Shown one piece after another: positions 11,000-23,375 of a DNA stretch of 64,000 bases. The stretch comes from Rallus limicola. Lineage: Eukaryota; Chordata; Aves; Gruiformes; Rallidae. The stretch covers positions 44,046,761 through 44,110,760 of the forward strand of contig JAKCOZ010000003.1 of NCBI GenBank assembly GCA_022605955.1, given 5' to 3'. Under the pieces are notes generated by a model. The model did not search any database. It had not been told where the DNA came from and was given only the letters and a program-made list of their open reading frames with translations. The first letter of the stretch is position 1, and each line of letters opens with the position of its first letter. A program made the position numbers and the translations under genes.

Positions 11000-12130
11000 A
11001 ACAACAGAGCGCTGAGGGTTGGAAGGGACCTCTGGAGATCATCTAGTCCAACTCCCCTACTAAAGCAGGCTCAGCAAAAGCATGTTGCACAGGAGCATGT
11101 CCAGGTGCGTTTTCAGTATCTCCAGAATCCACGGCATCTCTGGGCAGCCTGTGCCAGTGCTCTGCCACCCTCGGAGCGCAGGGATTTTTCCTTGTGTTCA
11201 GACAGAACTGCCTGCATTCCAGTTTGTACCCATTGCCCCTTGTACTGGACACCAGTGAGAAGAGTTTAGCCCCATTCTCTAGACAACCACCCTTCAGGTA
11301 TTTCTAAGTGCTGATCCAGCAGGTCAACCTCTAAACTGTACTGGTAACTGGTTATATACTTCCCTAGGTGCAGGACTGTACACTTGCCTTCATTGAACTT
11401 CCTATGGTTCCTCTCTGCCCAACTCCTTAGCCAGTCCAGGTCTCACTGAATGCAGCACAACCTTCTGATATTTTGGACATTCCTCTGCCACTCCTCCCAG
11501 TTTTATATCACCAGTAAACTTGCTGAGGATACACTCAGTCCCCTGGTCCATGTCATTGATGAATATGTTGAAGAAGACTGAACCCAGTAATGACCCTTGG
11601 GGCACACCACTGGCTACGGGTTCCAGTTAGATTCAGTGCCACTTATCACAACTCTCTGGGCTCTGCAATTCAGCCAATTCTTATTCAACCTCACTGTCCC
11701 CTTATCTAATTTACGTTTCCTAAGCTTACCTACGAGGATGTTATGGGAGTCAGTGTCAAGAGCCTCACTGAATTCAAGGTAAACGACATGCACTACTCTC
11801 TCTTCATCTACCCAGCCAGTCATGCCATCATTGAAGGCTTCGCCAGGCACTATTTCCCCTTGGTGAATCCATGTTGGCCATTCTCCATAACCTTTTCCTC
11901 CACATACCTGGTGATGATATCCAGAATCAGCTGTTCCATCACCTTTCCAGGGATAGAGGTAAGGCTGACTGGCCTGTCGTTTCCTGGGTTGTCTTTTTGC
12001 CTTTTTTAAAGTCTGGAGTAACATTGTTTTTGCTCCAGTCCTCAGGCACCTCTCCTGTTCTCCATGACCTTTCAAAGATGGTGGCAAGTGGCTTTGCAAT
12101 AACATCTGCAAGCTCCCTGGAACTACACAG
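11000..12130 (-). mobile_element. CR1 LINE, reverse-transcriptase half, internally deleted and decayed
   Basis: On the minus strand this begins in the reverse transcriptase of CR1 ORF2 and runs to the 3' tail. Recognisable reverse-transcriptase pieces include LADVIAKPLATIFERSW and EDWSKNNV near the 5' side, a SIPGKVMEQLI-like block, MTGWVDE followed by VVYLEFSEALDTDSHNIL, then [19 protein letters not shown]. The FAADD-like catalytic block reads [11 protein letters not shown], so the second catalytic Asp pair is damaged. A section between the K-rich thumb region and the C-terminal domain is missing near 11290-11340. The C-terminal part, STRGNGYKLECRQF and HWHRLPRDAV, follows. Several frameshifts and stops make it non-functional. 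It ends with GTTGGAAGGGACCTCTGGAGATC in reverse near 11010-11045. Confidence 0.93.
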
Positions 12131-12164
12131 GCAGTGGAAGTGTGGACAGGTATCCTGGGAAAAG

Positions 12165-14025
12165 TAGAGGGATGTTGCCCATCCTTGTAGTGATGAGGTC
12201 AGGATGGCCAAGGTACACTTGGAGCTGAACTTGGCAAGGGGTGCCAAGAAAAGCAAGGAGGGATTTTACAGGTACATGAACCAGAAAAGGAAGGTTAAAG
12301 AAAGGGTATTCCCCCCTCCCCAGTGAGCGACAACAGTGACCTGGTGACAATAGATGAGGAACAGGCCGAGGTTCTCAACAACATTTTGCCTCAATCTTAA
12401 CTGGCAACCTCTCTCCTCACCGCTCTTGAGTTGGGGGTCTGCAAGATGGTGACATGGGAGATACAGTCCTTCCCACTGTAAATGGAGATAAGATTCATGA
12501 CCATTTGAGGAACCTGAACATACACAAGTCCATGGGACCTGATGAGATGCATCCCAGAGTCCTGAAGGAATTGGCTGATGTAGCTGCCAAGCCACTCCAT
12601 GGTATCTGAAAAGTCGTGGCAGTCAGGTGTAGTCCCTGGTGACTGGAAGAGAGGAAACATCAATGCCATTTTTAAAAAGGGTTGGAAGGAGGACCCTAGG
12701 AATTACTGACCTGTCAGTCTCACCTCTGTGCCTGGGAAGATCATGGAACAGATCCTCCTAGGAGCTATGCTGAGGCACATGGAGGACAGGGTGGTGATTC
12801 GAGACAGCCAGTGTGGCTTTACTAGGGCAAGTCCTGCCTGACCAGTCTAGTGTCTTTCCTCAATGGAGTAACTGCATCAGTGGACAAGAGAAGAGCTATG
12901 GATGTCATCTATCTGGACTTCTGCAAGGATTTTGGCATGGCCCCCACAACATCCTCCTCTCTAAGCTGGAGAGAGATGGATTTAATGGGTAGACTGTTCA
13001 GTGGGTAAGGAATTGGCTGGACGGTCACATCCAGTGGTGGTCAATGGCTCCAAGTCCAGTGACAAGTGGGGCTCCTCAAGGGCCTGTGCTTGGACTGGTG
13101 ATGTTTAGTATCTTTATTAATGATATTGACAGTGGGATTGAGTACCACCCTCAGCAAAATTGCTGATGACACCAAGGTGAGTGGTGAGGATAATATGCCA
13201 GAGGGATGGGATGCCATCCAGAGGGACCTGGACAGGCTGAAGAAGTGGGCTTAGGTGGTTCAACAAAGCCAAGTGCAGGGTTCAGCACCTGGGTCAGAAC
13301 AATCCATGTTATCCATACAGGTTAGGAGATGGTGTGCTTGAAACCAGCACTGAGGGAAAGGACTTGGGAGTACTTGTGGATGAGAAGCTGGACATGATCC
13401 ACCAATGTGCACCTGCATCCCAGAAGGCCAACTACATCCTGGGCTGCATCAAAAGAAGTGTGGCCAGCAGATCGAGAGAGGGGATTCTGTCCCTCTACTG
13501 TCTGGTGAGACCTCACCTGCAATACTGTGTACAACTTTGGAGCCCTCAACACAAGAAGGACATGGACCTGTTGGAGCACATCCAGAGGAGGACCACAAAA
13601 ATGATCAAAGGGCTGGAGCACCTTTCCTGTGAAGACAGACTGAGAGTTGGGCTTGTTCAGCCTGGATAAGAGAAGGCTCCAGGGGATCTTCCAGTACCTG
13701 AAAGGTGCCTATATGAAAACTGGGGAAGAACTCTTCACGAGGACATGTAGCAGTAGGACAAGGGTTAATGGTTTTAAACTAGAAAAGGGGAGATTTAGGT
13801 TGGATACTAGGAAGAAATTCTTCAATATGAGGGTGGTAGATCATTGGAACAGGTTGCCCAGAGAGGTTGTGGAGGCCCCATCCCTGGACATATTCAAGGT
13901 CAGACTTGATGGGGCTCTGGGCAACCTGATCTAGTGCAGATGTCCCTGCTTACTGCAGGGGCTTTGGACTAGATGACTTCTAAAGGTCCTTTCCAACCTT
14001 ATACATTATATGATTCTATGATTCC
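12165..14025 (+). mobile_element. CR1 LINE, about 1.9 kb, ORF2 C-terminal half to 3' end
   Basis: This plus-strand copy starts in the linker upstream of the reverse transcriptase (GFYRYMNQKRKVKERV-like at about 12260-12305) and proceeds through the reverse transcriptase, with NWLDGHIQ and [21 protein letters not shown] at about 13010-13135. It then reaches the C-terminal domain with [33 protein letters not shown] and [13 protein letters not shown] at about 13390-13625. It ends with [21 protein letters not shown] and the 3' untranslated tail, closing in ATTCTATGATTC at 14010-14022. Frameshifts and stops occur throughout (for example in the DD-containing region), so it is a dead copy. It is more divergent than the 18.8 kb copy. 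Confidence 0.95.
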
Positions 14026-14029
14026 TGAG

Positions 14030-17000
14030 TACTCATGTGTGAACCCCATTGGGGCCCTTGATTTTGCGGCTGTTGAATTTGCCTAAATGATCTCTAAACC
14101 CCATTCTCCTTAACCAAGGGAAAGTCTTTCTTTCTCCAGACTTTGTTTTCTACCTTCATGGCCTGGGATTCCTGAGGGCTGGCTTCAAGCAAAGAAGGCA
14201 TTCAGCTTTCTCTGTATCCTCCACACTCACCTAATTCAGCAGCAGGTCTACATTTTTCCCTTGTCTTCCTTTTGCTGCTGATGTATCAGGCAGGTGTCCA
14301 ACCATCTTTATTCTTCTTTTATTTAGGATGTGGAGGTTTTAAATTTGTGAATTTTCAGGGTTCCTGGGTTTCAGTTCTGCAGAATGAAGTTACATTGGTA
14401 ATATCACCTGTCACTCACAATGTGACATTTTCCTACTCATTGACTAGTAAATATATACACAACAGTAGTACTTGCAAGTCATCTGGGTTTAGGTTTTTGA
14501 GTATTACTGATGTACAGCAGAAGCATTCTCCCCAAAAGCTGATTTTGTGAATAGCTTAGGTCCCATACTGAAGACTGATTGAAGGGGATGTTCACTGCTA
14601 AGTGCATGGCAATCTTTGCTTACTCTTAATGACAAATTATTAATGTAATATAGGCAAATGCATAAATTCAGCAGCTCCTTGTTTTTTGCTGTTCTCTCTG
14701 GTCTCGTCCTTGTAAATTCAATTTCACAGGCACAATCTGTAACGCAGCAGGTGCCAAGTGTAGCCTTCTTGTTTCATAGGATCCAACTAACTGTCTATGT
14801 GGGATTCATTTAAGGAGTAGCACAGGCAGCAATGAAAAAAACCTTGTGTTTCTGTTATACTAAAAAATGGATGCTTCTCAATTAGACCACCCTTGTAGCT
14901 TGTTCTAAGGTTGTTAAAGACCACCTACCACCCTCCTTCCATGCAAGCTGATTCTGAAGTCTTTATGAACTCAATGGAGGAAATAATGATATTATCCATG
15001 AGTGTGGCCCTGCTCTTGCAGGTGAAGTTTTGTAGGTCAGTCCCAGATACTTAAAAGTGCTTAAACTGAAGGAACTTAGGCATCTGAATACCTTTGAGGA
15101 TTTGGACTTCTTTATTGAGGTTTGTTATTAAGACTCCAGAGCTTGGGCTATTAATTACTGTTTTATGGATTTTCTGACTTACACCAAACAAATTTACCTA
15201 TGTGCATGTCCTAGTCCTTTCTCTAGTAGGGAAAGGAGCTACCTATCTCATTGCCTCTATACTGTCTCATGACTTTTAGAGCAGATGTAGGCTAGTAGTC
15301 ATTCTGTCCTGAATAATCTCATGGAGGTTTCCCTTAGGAAGGCCTTTGTGTAGATACTCACCCATGTATCTGCATGACAGAAGCTACCCCCACAGAAAAT
15401 TAACACTAACTGGCATTAGAGTAGTGATGAGGAAGGGCTGGGTGATTGGTGCCACTGAACTACATTTTGCTGTGCAGCTGGAGTTTGCATCTGCAGAGCT
15501 CAGATGCAGAGATCTGTCCATGAAGTCAGCAGAAGAAGGAGGAATAAACAAAGCTGAGGGTGCCAACACAGTTAAAGCTGAAGAGTTCATGGCCAAAGAG
15601 AGAAGTGACTGTTCCCTAACAGCACCCTGTACTGCACACTTGAGCAGCAGATGAAGCAGGATCTGCTCTGAGCAGGGATTTGCACCATGGTGGGTGAGAC
15701 CAACAAGAGGACACAACAGCTGCTTTGCATCTGGAGGTAAAATTTTGAGCTTCGGTCTGTTAGACTGTCCTGGGTCAGGTGCCATGGTCAGGGCTTTGGA
15801 TTCCAGTATGCAACCTGGCATAGGCACCATAAGCTGCATGCTCAGTGAGGAATGCCCAAAAGGCAGCTTGCTGTATGCTAGTAAACACAAGAAGTTGTTG
15901 CAATCTCTTCTCCTCTGGTGATATGCTGGTGATGGATTCAGGCCTTTGGGCAGGCACTTCCAAAATCCTCTCCCAACAAGAAATGGTTGTGGTCATTTTG
16001 AGGGAAGCACTGTTTTGAAGTCAGTACTGTATCAGGAGATTGCAGCTGCTTTTCTGCAATTCAGAGCCTTTTATTCAGCAGGGTAACTGCCAGTGGTGTC
16101 ATCTTGGACACCTGTGTAAGGAATGTAGAAGGCCCTTTGTAGCAGAGATGGTGGGACACCCAAGAACCCAGGTTTCCTGCGTGTTCAGCTCTCAGAATGA
16201 TTTATCTGATGCGTGAGTTGCTCCCTGCTACTTCTGAGAGGCAAAGTGTGCAGGGAGCGGGCTGCACCAGTGGCCAGATGGTATGGCTGAAATGGTGAAA
16301 AGTATTTGGCTGCTGGTCCAGCCTCCAATCTCTGCTTCCACAGTTACTTCATTTTTGAAAAAAAAGTATAGCTAGTGCCGTAGACAACATTCCCAAGTGC
16401 CCCAGAGAGTGCTGAAGCTTTGCCTTTTAGTCCTTAGAGACTTTACCCAGTATGTTAGGAGAGGCAGCGTGGCACAAGCATTTCTCTGCTAACCTTTTAC
16501 AGGAGTGTGCTAGGTTCAGGCAGCAAATATTGATGGTGATGGGCTACAAGCAAGTGATAAAGCATTAGTTGCTTTTTAGGTACCATGTTATGTGTAAGGC
16601 TATTTTAGCCTAAGTGGGAGGAGAATGGTTTTATGGCCTTATAATTAGCAGTTCTGTGAGATTAACAGCAAGACTTATTAACTCATTTCTGATAGCACAG
16701 TTTCCTTTTTTTTACATTGCTTAATTAAAAAAAGAACACTTCAGCGTGTTTTATAACACATCCTTAAATAAACAAACAGACAAACCTAATTTCAAGGGAT
16801 GGTCCAGAGGTCTCTGCTACTGCGATTCTTGGTATCTGAAGTCTATTTGAGAAACTAAAGAAACCTGATGATCTGGCAAAGAGTGGATTGGGAGAGGACA
16901 CAGAGGCGATACTTAGGAGCATCTTGTGGTGATGATTAGTGAAGATCTAATGCTGTGAGAAATGACTGGCCAAACTGGTAGTGGTATGCTAACGTGCTGC

Positions 17001-18780
17001 ACTATATTCTTCTTGTCATTTATTCCAATGATAGTGAAGCGCAGTTCCATTCCTATCTACTGCCTATGAGTTCATGATATGTTTACCCCCTGCATCTAAC
17101 ATATATTCTGCTTTTTTCTGCCTTAATTTCCAGCTCCTTCCACGATGTGCTTGTACCACAGTCATGTCTGATGGTTTCCCCAAAGACAGGAATTTTTCAC
17201 AAAGGGAATTCCTTGCACAGCTACCAATGAACTCAAATGAACTCTGGCAGTCCCACCCTCATTTTTTTAGCACTGCCGCTCTGCTCAAATGCTGCTTGTG
17301 GGTTGTTGTTTTCATTTTCAGGTTGTGTCAGCAACTTCTTCCCAGTGACTTTGGCCACTGATTGCTGCAGCAGCCCCACAGCATACGGGCATTGAGTTTA
17401 TGTCTGAAATTCCCACCAGGAGGAGAACTCAGACGTGGCCTGGAGAAACTTCTGGGAGACCTCTTGTTCAGGTTGATTTGAGAAACACTTGAGAAGCTGG
17501 GAGTTGAAGGAGAAATGCTTCTGTTGGGTCCTGAACATTCCTTTAACTGACAGAAATTGGAGGCAGTCTTCTGCCTTCATGTTTGTTTTTTTCTCTTGTA
17601 ATCCCTGGTGCATCCCAGGCACATTGTTTATTTCCTTTTCTGAGGAGAGGCTTCTTTCTTGCCAGGGTCATATCAAAGGAATCGCATTCAGAAGATGACT
17701 GTCAGCAGTTGCTTGGGACCACAGAGCTACATGATACTTTATAAACAGTAAGAAACATGCCTCACACTGAAGATTACATACTTTGCCCAGAAACAGGGCT
17801 TTCTTACTGCCTTCTTTTTGAGGAAGAATCTTCCCCTCCCCCCCAACACCCCATAGTCCATTATCAGCTGGTGTAAATCATTACTATACCAGTAATGTCA
17901 AAAAGAATGATGGTCATTTAATATGTGTCTCCTTTGTTTTCTGTGTGGGTCTCTCAGGGAGGGGCTGCAGGTCTGCTGAAGGAACTGATCCTGAAACAGA
18001 AGGTTTGTGGGCACCTACAGGTGGTGAGTACTGTTTCTCCTACTTGGCCCTGTCTACCCTTTACCATCTGCTATAATTTTTATGTGTTTTGAGATAGCCC
18101 AAATGCTTTCTTGCTTGAATGTTCATTGCAGTGGACATGCTGGTGTGCTGTGCCTTCTGGTACCCCGCACTTGAAATTTGGTGAGAAGCACCACTGTGAT
18201 CTCTGAGGGTGGAGGCTTTACTGTGCTGGCTTGTGAAAGGGAGATCTGGAAGATGCACTCTTGTTCTGGAAGTAAAGAGTCCTGCCATACTCGTTATCTT
18301 TTCTGGGAATAATGGACTTCACAATCTTATTAGATTATTAGGCCTTCTGGTCTTTCTGGTCTTTCCTGATCTTTCAGCATTTAGGGATGCTTTATGGGGT
18401 TGTGCTACCATCATAGGTGTTAGGCAGAAAGCAGATAAACACAGGTGCTTTTGCTGTTGGTGCTTGTCTAAAAAGCAAGCCTGAGCAACTGACATTGTTT
18501 CTTTTGTCTACAGGGAGTAGAAGATTGCCCAGTGTAGAACACGTGCATGGTCATAGCTCATGACTCTTGCAGTTTGTATGACCAGGGACAGGCACAGATT
18601 AATAGTTACCCAAGGCTTTTGGCTGTGGCAGCAGACCCTATAATTTCTTGCATCCACCAAGCAAAGGATACCACAGGCTTTTGCATAAGCTACTTTTCCT
18701 TCCCTGCAATACTTCATTTGCTGGCCCTTTTTGGAAGTACCACATGAGATCTTTAACACTACTGTCATTCTAGAGACATG
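14030..18780. other. Unassigned non-coding DNA
   Basis: I see no gene here that I can name. Two overlapping open frames stand out by length: minus strand 15384-15890 (168 codons) and plus strand 15346-15654 (102 codons). Neither has a recognisable domain. A splice-flanked segment at 17958-18023 is listed separately. Confidence 0.5.
17958..18023 (+). other. Weak candidate exon (66 bp)
   Basis: A pyrimidine-rich stretch ending GTCTCTCAG precedes the segment and GTGAGTA follows it, which is a strong donor core. The 66 bases are divisible by three and open in at least one frame (peptide containing GRGCRSAEGTDPETEGLW). I do not recognise the peptide, and splice-like pairs occur by chance in 64 kb, so this may equally be a non-coding or false exon. 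Confidence 0.2.
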
Positions 18781-18789
18781 AATGGAGGC

Positions 18790-19758
18790 ACTGGGTTTCA
18801 CTCGGGCAGTGTGTGGCAGTTCTCACTGGAGGCTGTTGACAACCTTGATGAGGGAATAGCATCCACCCTCAGCAAGTACACTGATGATACAGAGCTGGGA
18901 GGAGTGGCTGACACGCAGGAACACTGCGCTGCCATCCAGAGAGACCTGCACAGGCTGGAGAGATGGGCAGGGAGAAACCAGATGAGGTTTGATAAAACCA
19001 AGTGTGGAGTCATGTACCTGGGGAGGAATAACCTCAGTACAGGCTAGGGGATGACCTGCTGGAGAAGAGCTCTGTGGAGAAGGACCTGAGGGTCCTGTTT
19101 GATGACAGGTTGTCCATGAGCCAGCAGTGTGCCCTGGTGGCTAAGAGAGCCCATGGGATCCTGGGGTGCATCAGGAGGAGTGTGGCCAGCAGGTCAAAGG
19201 AGGTGATCCTCCCGCTCTACTCTGCCCTGGTCAGGCCCCACCTGGAGTATTGTGTCCAGTTCTGGGCTCCCTGGTATAAAAAAGACAGGGATTTCCTGGA
19301 GAGAGTCCAGAGAAGGGCTACAGGGATGATTGAGGGCCTGGAGCATCTCCCCTATGAGGAAAGGCTGAGTTTTCTGGGACTGTTCGTCCTAGAGAAAAGA
19401 AGACTAAGGGGGGGACCTAATTAATGTTTATAAATATCTTAAGTGTGGGATGCAGGGGGAATTGGCCAGCCCCTTTTCAGTGGTCTGTAGAGACAGGACA
19501 AGGGGCAATGGCTGCAAGTCAGGGTGTAGGAAGTTCTGCACCAACATGTGGAAGAACTTTTACACAGTGAGGGTGACAGAGCCCTGGGACAGGCTGCCCA
19601 GGGGGGCTGTGGAGTCTCCTTCTCTGGAGATATTCAATCCCCATCTGGATGCCTATCAGTGCAATATGAGCTAGGGAGCCTGCTCTGGCAGGGGGGTTGG
19701 ACCCAATGATCTCTCGAGGTCCCTTCGAACCCGTACAAGTCTATGATCTATGACTCCC
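18790..19758 (+). mobile_element. CR1 LINE, about 970 bp, relatively well preserved 3' third
   Basis: The copy starts in the late reverse transcriptase with NLDEGIASTLSKYTDDTELGG (positions 18841-18903; the YTDDTELGG block corresponds to the catalytic ADD motif, here TDD). It runs through [52 protein letters not shown] and [17 protein letters not shown] to the C-terminal PWDRLPRGAVESPSLEIF and the 3' tail ending near 19755. Only a few stops and frameshifts break it (near 19046 and 19424), making it the best preserved and probably youngest CR1 in the window. The 5' truncation is typical of the family. Confidence 0.96.
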
Positions 19759-19759
19759 T

Positions 19760-22700
19760 GATAGATTCAGTGAAGTTTCTTTTGACATTTAAAGCTTGGA
19801 TCTGGCCACCATGCAGATATGATCTCAGCCATCTGACGGTGTTTGAGCTCAGACAGGCGCCTGAATCAGTGGCTCTAGAAATGAGATGGCAAGGCATTCA
19901 TTACCAATGAAATGCTTTCAACTGTAATGCCTCCTTCTTGGCCTAGAGACCATGCTTTCTTTGCAGCTACCAGGAAGGACTGTAATTCCTGAAGATTTTG
20001 TCTAGATGGGGTGTTACACATTTCTTGTTTTGCATCAGCTTGAACTGTGACTGAAATTTCATCAGGATGACTGCATGGGGGACACCAGTACATAATGAGG
20101 GAGGTATGAATATTTTCAGAAGCTGCAGGTGGGGAGTTTCAAACTATTAAGAGACCTGAGGGCTTAGCTTCCACTGGGGCTGCAGTAAGATGTAGGCACC
20201 AAGGTTTGTTCATTCTTCTGGGAGGAAGTCTCCATTGCAATCTATAAATTATCTTTGAAGAAAATTCTCTTCTTCTTTCAGCAGCTGTATGGGCTGGAGA
20301 CACTTCTTTTTGCACTGAATAACAAGTAAAATGTTGCTGATGGTGTGACCCAGCACCTGGAACACAAAATGCATGGGTCATGATGTGCTGGAGAAGCAGC
20401 CAAAGTGCATCCAGTGTTACACAGCTCTGATGCAGCATCACTGTCTTGCTGAAGACTCTGGATTTTAGGACCAGCTCTTCAGTTTAAAATTGTAGAATTT
20501 TTGTGGAGAACAACTCTTGTCTTTCCATTTTAAATTTTTCACCATTCTGAGAGAAAAAGCAAGGTTCTAACAGGTGAGGTATGTTATGCTTCTGAGCATC
20601 TCCCAGCACTTTCCAAAGATGCGTTTTAGCCACATCAGCTTTTTTTTTTTTTTTTTGTTGAGACAGATCAGATTGAAATCATGATTATTTTTTTTCCCAC
20701 TTGTGTGTGCTGAGATGACATAGCTATTCTGACTCTCGCAGTCCACTCTTATCTTACTGATACTCACGAGAGGTGTGAGTAACATTTGGGGAAGCTGATG
20801 TAGCCATTCATAATGGTAGTCACAACATCTTAAAACAAAGGACCCTGTGTGTTTTACCAATAGAAGCCACAGTAACAGGTTTCAGTGCAAATGAGAGCTG
20901 TATTGCCTTCCATCAGAGATGACTTGAAAATAAAGCACTTTGATGGCAATACTGCAGATGTCTGCAGGAACCCCAGCACAGCCTTGAACACTGTAGTTAG
21001 ATAGCTGTGCAAAAAAGTACATGAAGGGAAGAGCTAATGTGCAATACTTCTATTTAAGATAGAGGGAGGAAATAGAAATTGTGATAGCATGCTATTTCAA
21101 GTAATAATAGAAAGTACTTGATGTTTACATGGTGAATGGATCAATACTAATTCTGTAGTCAGGGCACATACAGTAGTTTGGATTATACAAGTGATAGATG
21201 CAGTCGGTATAGCTGAAATTTCCACCCTGCAACATTTATTTCTCACTGCGTGTTAGATGGAATTTTCCACCCAACTATCTGAAAGGATTTGCATAAGAAT
21301 GGTGATAGAGCAGTATTCTTTAATGATGTGCTTTTCTTTGTTAAACTTCAAAAATGTCTACGATGCATGATGAGGTTCGGATGAATTGCCAAGCTAATGC
21401 TTTTATATTTTCTTTAAAGAGCTTATCTTCACTGTGTTATGGGAGTTACTTTATATTGTTGTCATAAAGGCAGTAGCAGTAAAGCTGACTTTGTAGCAAC
21501 CCTGGTAGGTGCCCCCTCCTCCTTTACCTTCAGGTCTTCAGTACTGCTGAAGGAGACAAGTCACAACATCCCTTACCCAGCACCTGTTTACCCTACGGTT
21601 GGCTCATTTGTACTGCTGCTGTGGTGTTGTACATGGCAGCAGTCACTGATGCACTGTGTCATTTTACTTTTAAAACAATGACCCTCTTGGCACTTAACCT
21701 GCATCTGCCCAGGTAGCTTTACTTTTTGTTGAAACTGGGTCATAAGCAGGCTCTTCCCAGGATGATGTCTCGATTTAAAAGAAACTCAGGATTAAACCAA
21801 ATGTGAAAATCTTCTGCCACTTGTGATTTTTGCAAAATGATAGAGAATACCCTTTCATTTTTGTCTTCAGCCCCATCCAACAAAAGTCTAATTTTTTTAA
21901 AGTATGAGGGAGAAGCTGCTAGCAATTGCTGAATTTCAGGAATGCAACTTCATGAGAAGCAGTATTTCCTTCCTTAGCTACTGGACCAGTGACTCACCTT
22001 CTATCCTGCACTGTAGTGCAGCTATTCTGAAATCTTCACCAGCAGGAAAAATAAGCAAGAAAAGTTACTGTGAGGTTTGTCATCAAATCCAATTTTATGT
22101 AGGGTGCAAAGATTCAACTTTCACAACAGCTATTAGACATAGTGGGGCTAATTCTGCCCTGAGTTGAGACTTCTGTAGCACAGTATGAGTGTAACTGAGA
22201 AATAATTTGGATTTTGTCAGGTTTACTTTCTTGTTTTATTTTTGCCTTACTGGTAAAAGGCTTTAATTGAGAGGAATATTAACAGATATAACTTTTTGTC
22301 TAATGATCTGAGGCTCTGCTCTGATATTGGAAAACATGTCAAATTCACCTTCATTTTATTTTGCTTGTGCTTTGGAAAAGATAGTAGTACTGATGTACCC
22401 TCTACATGAACATTCTAGCTACGTAGGAGAGCCCAGCACATCCCGTATGTGTGCCTTGGTAGTCAGTCACAACCACAGGACCATCACTCACTCTCCTGTG
22501 CTCTCCTCATTTCTTCAGCCTATCTTCCTTAGCACCTCAAACACTAGGATAACTCTGCAGCAGGAGGATAGCACAGGTACCTGAGCTGAAAGAAGAAAAA
22601 TTTTATATCAAATCACTTTCAAAACTAACATCTGTGGCAATGTCTGCAAAAATAAGCAACTGAGAATTGAAATCTGCACAGTGACTTCCTTAGTGGCAGC

Positions 22701-22830
22701 TGAAGAAAGCGGTGTTTTATTACAGCGCAGTACTGCACATGTACACATGGACATAAATATTTGTGTGTGCATCCACAGCTATACACAGTATGTATACTTT
22801 CATTTATTTTTTATCGATATTTATGGTATA
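19760..22830. other. Unassigned non-coding DNA
   Basis: No gene or recognisable element apart from a T17 run at 20640-20656. Read on the minus strand that run is a poly(A) stretch, but the sequence preceding it on that strand (20657-20860) shows no processed gene that I recognise. Confidence 0.55.
20640..20656. repeat. Poly(T) run
   Basis: Seventeen consecutive T residues. It may be a retroposed poly(A) tail in minus orientation or a simple mononucleotide repeat; nothing upstream on the minus strand decides this. Confidence 0.85.
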
Positions 22831-23375
22831 AGACCATGGGATAATCCAGGTTGGAAGGGACCTTGGGAGTATGCTAGTGCAACCTCCTGCTCAAAGCAGA
22901 CTCATGGTACACATGGTTTTATTCAGCTGGGTCTTGAAAACTTCTGAGGATGGAGGTGACACAACCTCTCTGGGCAACCTGATCTACTGCCTGCCCATCC
23001 TCAGGGGAGAAGTGTGTCCGTAGGTCTGGTCTGAACTTCTCCTAATTTCACCTGAGGCTTCACTGTGTCTTGTCCTCCCATGAGTTACTGCTGGGAAGAT
23101 TGTACCTGTTCCTGTCAGGAGTCCAGAAGCCACCTCTGGTCCACGCTGAATGGGTCCCGGCCCCACAGTCTGTCATCGTGGGGCAGTTTTCCAGCCTCAT
23201 TATCTTAGTGGCATCCACTGGTTCCTCCAGTTTATTGACATCTGTTCCACCAGGACTTGGTGCCCTGGTGAGGCCAGATGAGTCTTCACCAGTCTCCTGC
23301 TGGCTTCACTGCTGAGGAAAGGCTGTCTGATGGTCCTGCTCCAATTGCAGGGTGTACCTGTTGGCCCCTTTCTCC
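22831..23375 (-). mobile_element. CR1 LINE, old 3' fragment
   Basis: The plus strand shows CR1 landmarks in reverse: CCAGGTTGGAAGGGACCTTGG at the left edge, CAACCTCCTGCTCAAAGCAG, then CAACCTCTCTGGGCAACCTG, then a decayed region for the C-terminal domain, with sequence near 23160-23330 that corresponds to the lesion-rich [12 protein letters not shown] segment. About 545 bases remain and divergence is high, so it is among the oldest copies here. Confidence 0.85.

Noticed and set aside
11597..12167. Plus-strand open frames of 61 to 98 codons
   Set aside because: They are antisense to the minus-strand CR1 reverse-transcriptase region.
12397..13621. Minus-strand open frames of about 90 to 109 codons
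   Set aside because: They are antisense shadows of the plus-strand CR1 at 12165-14025.
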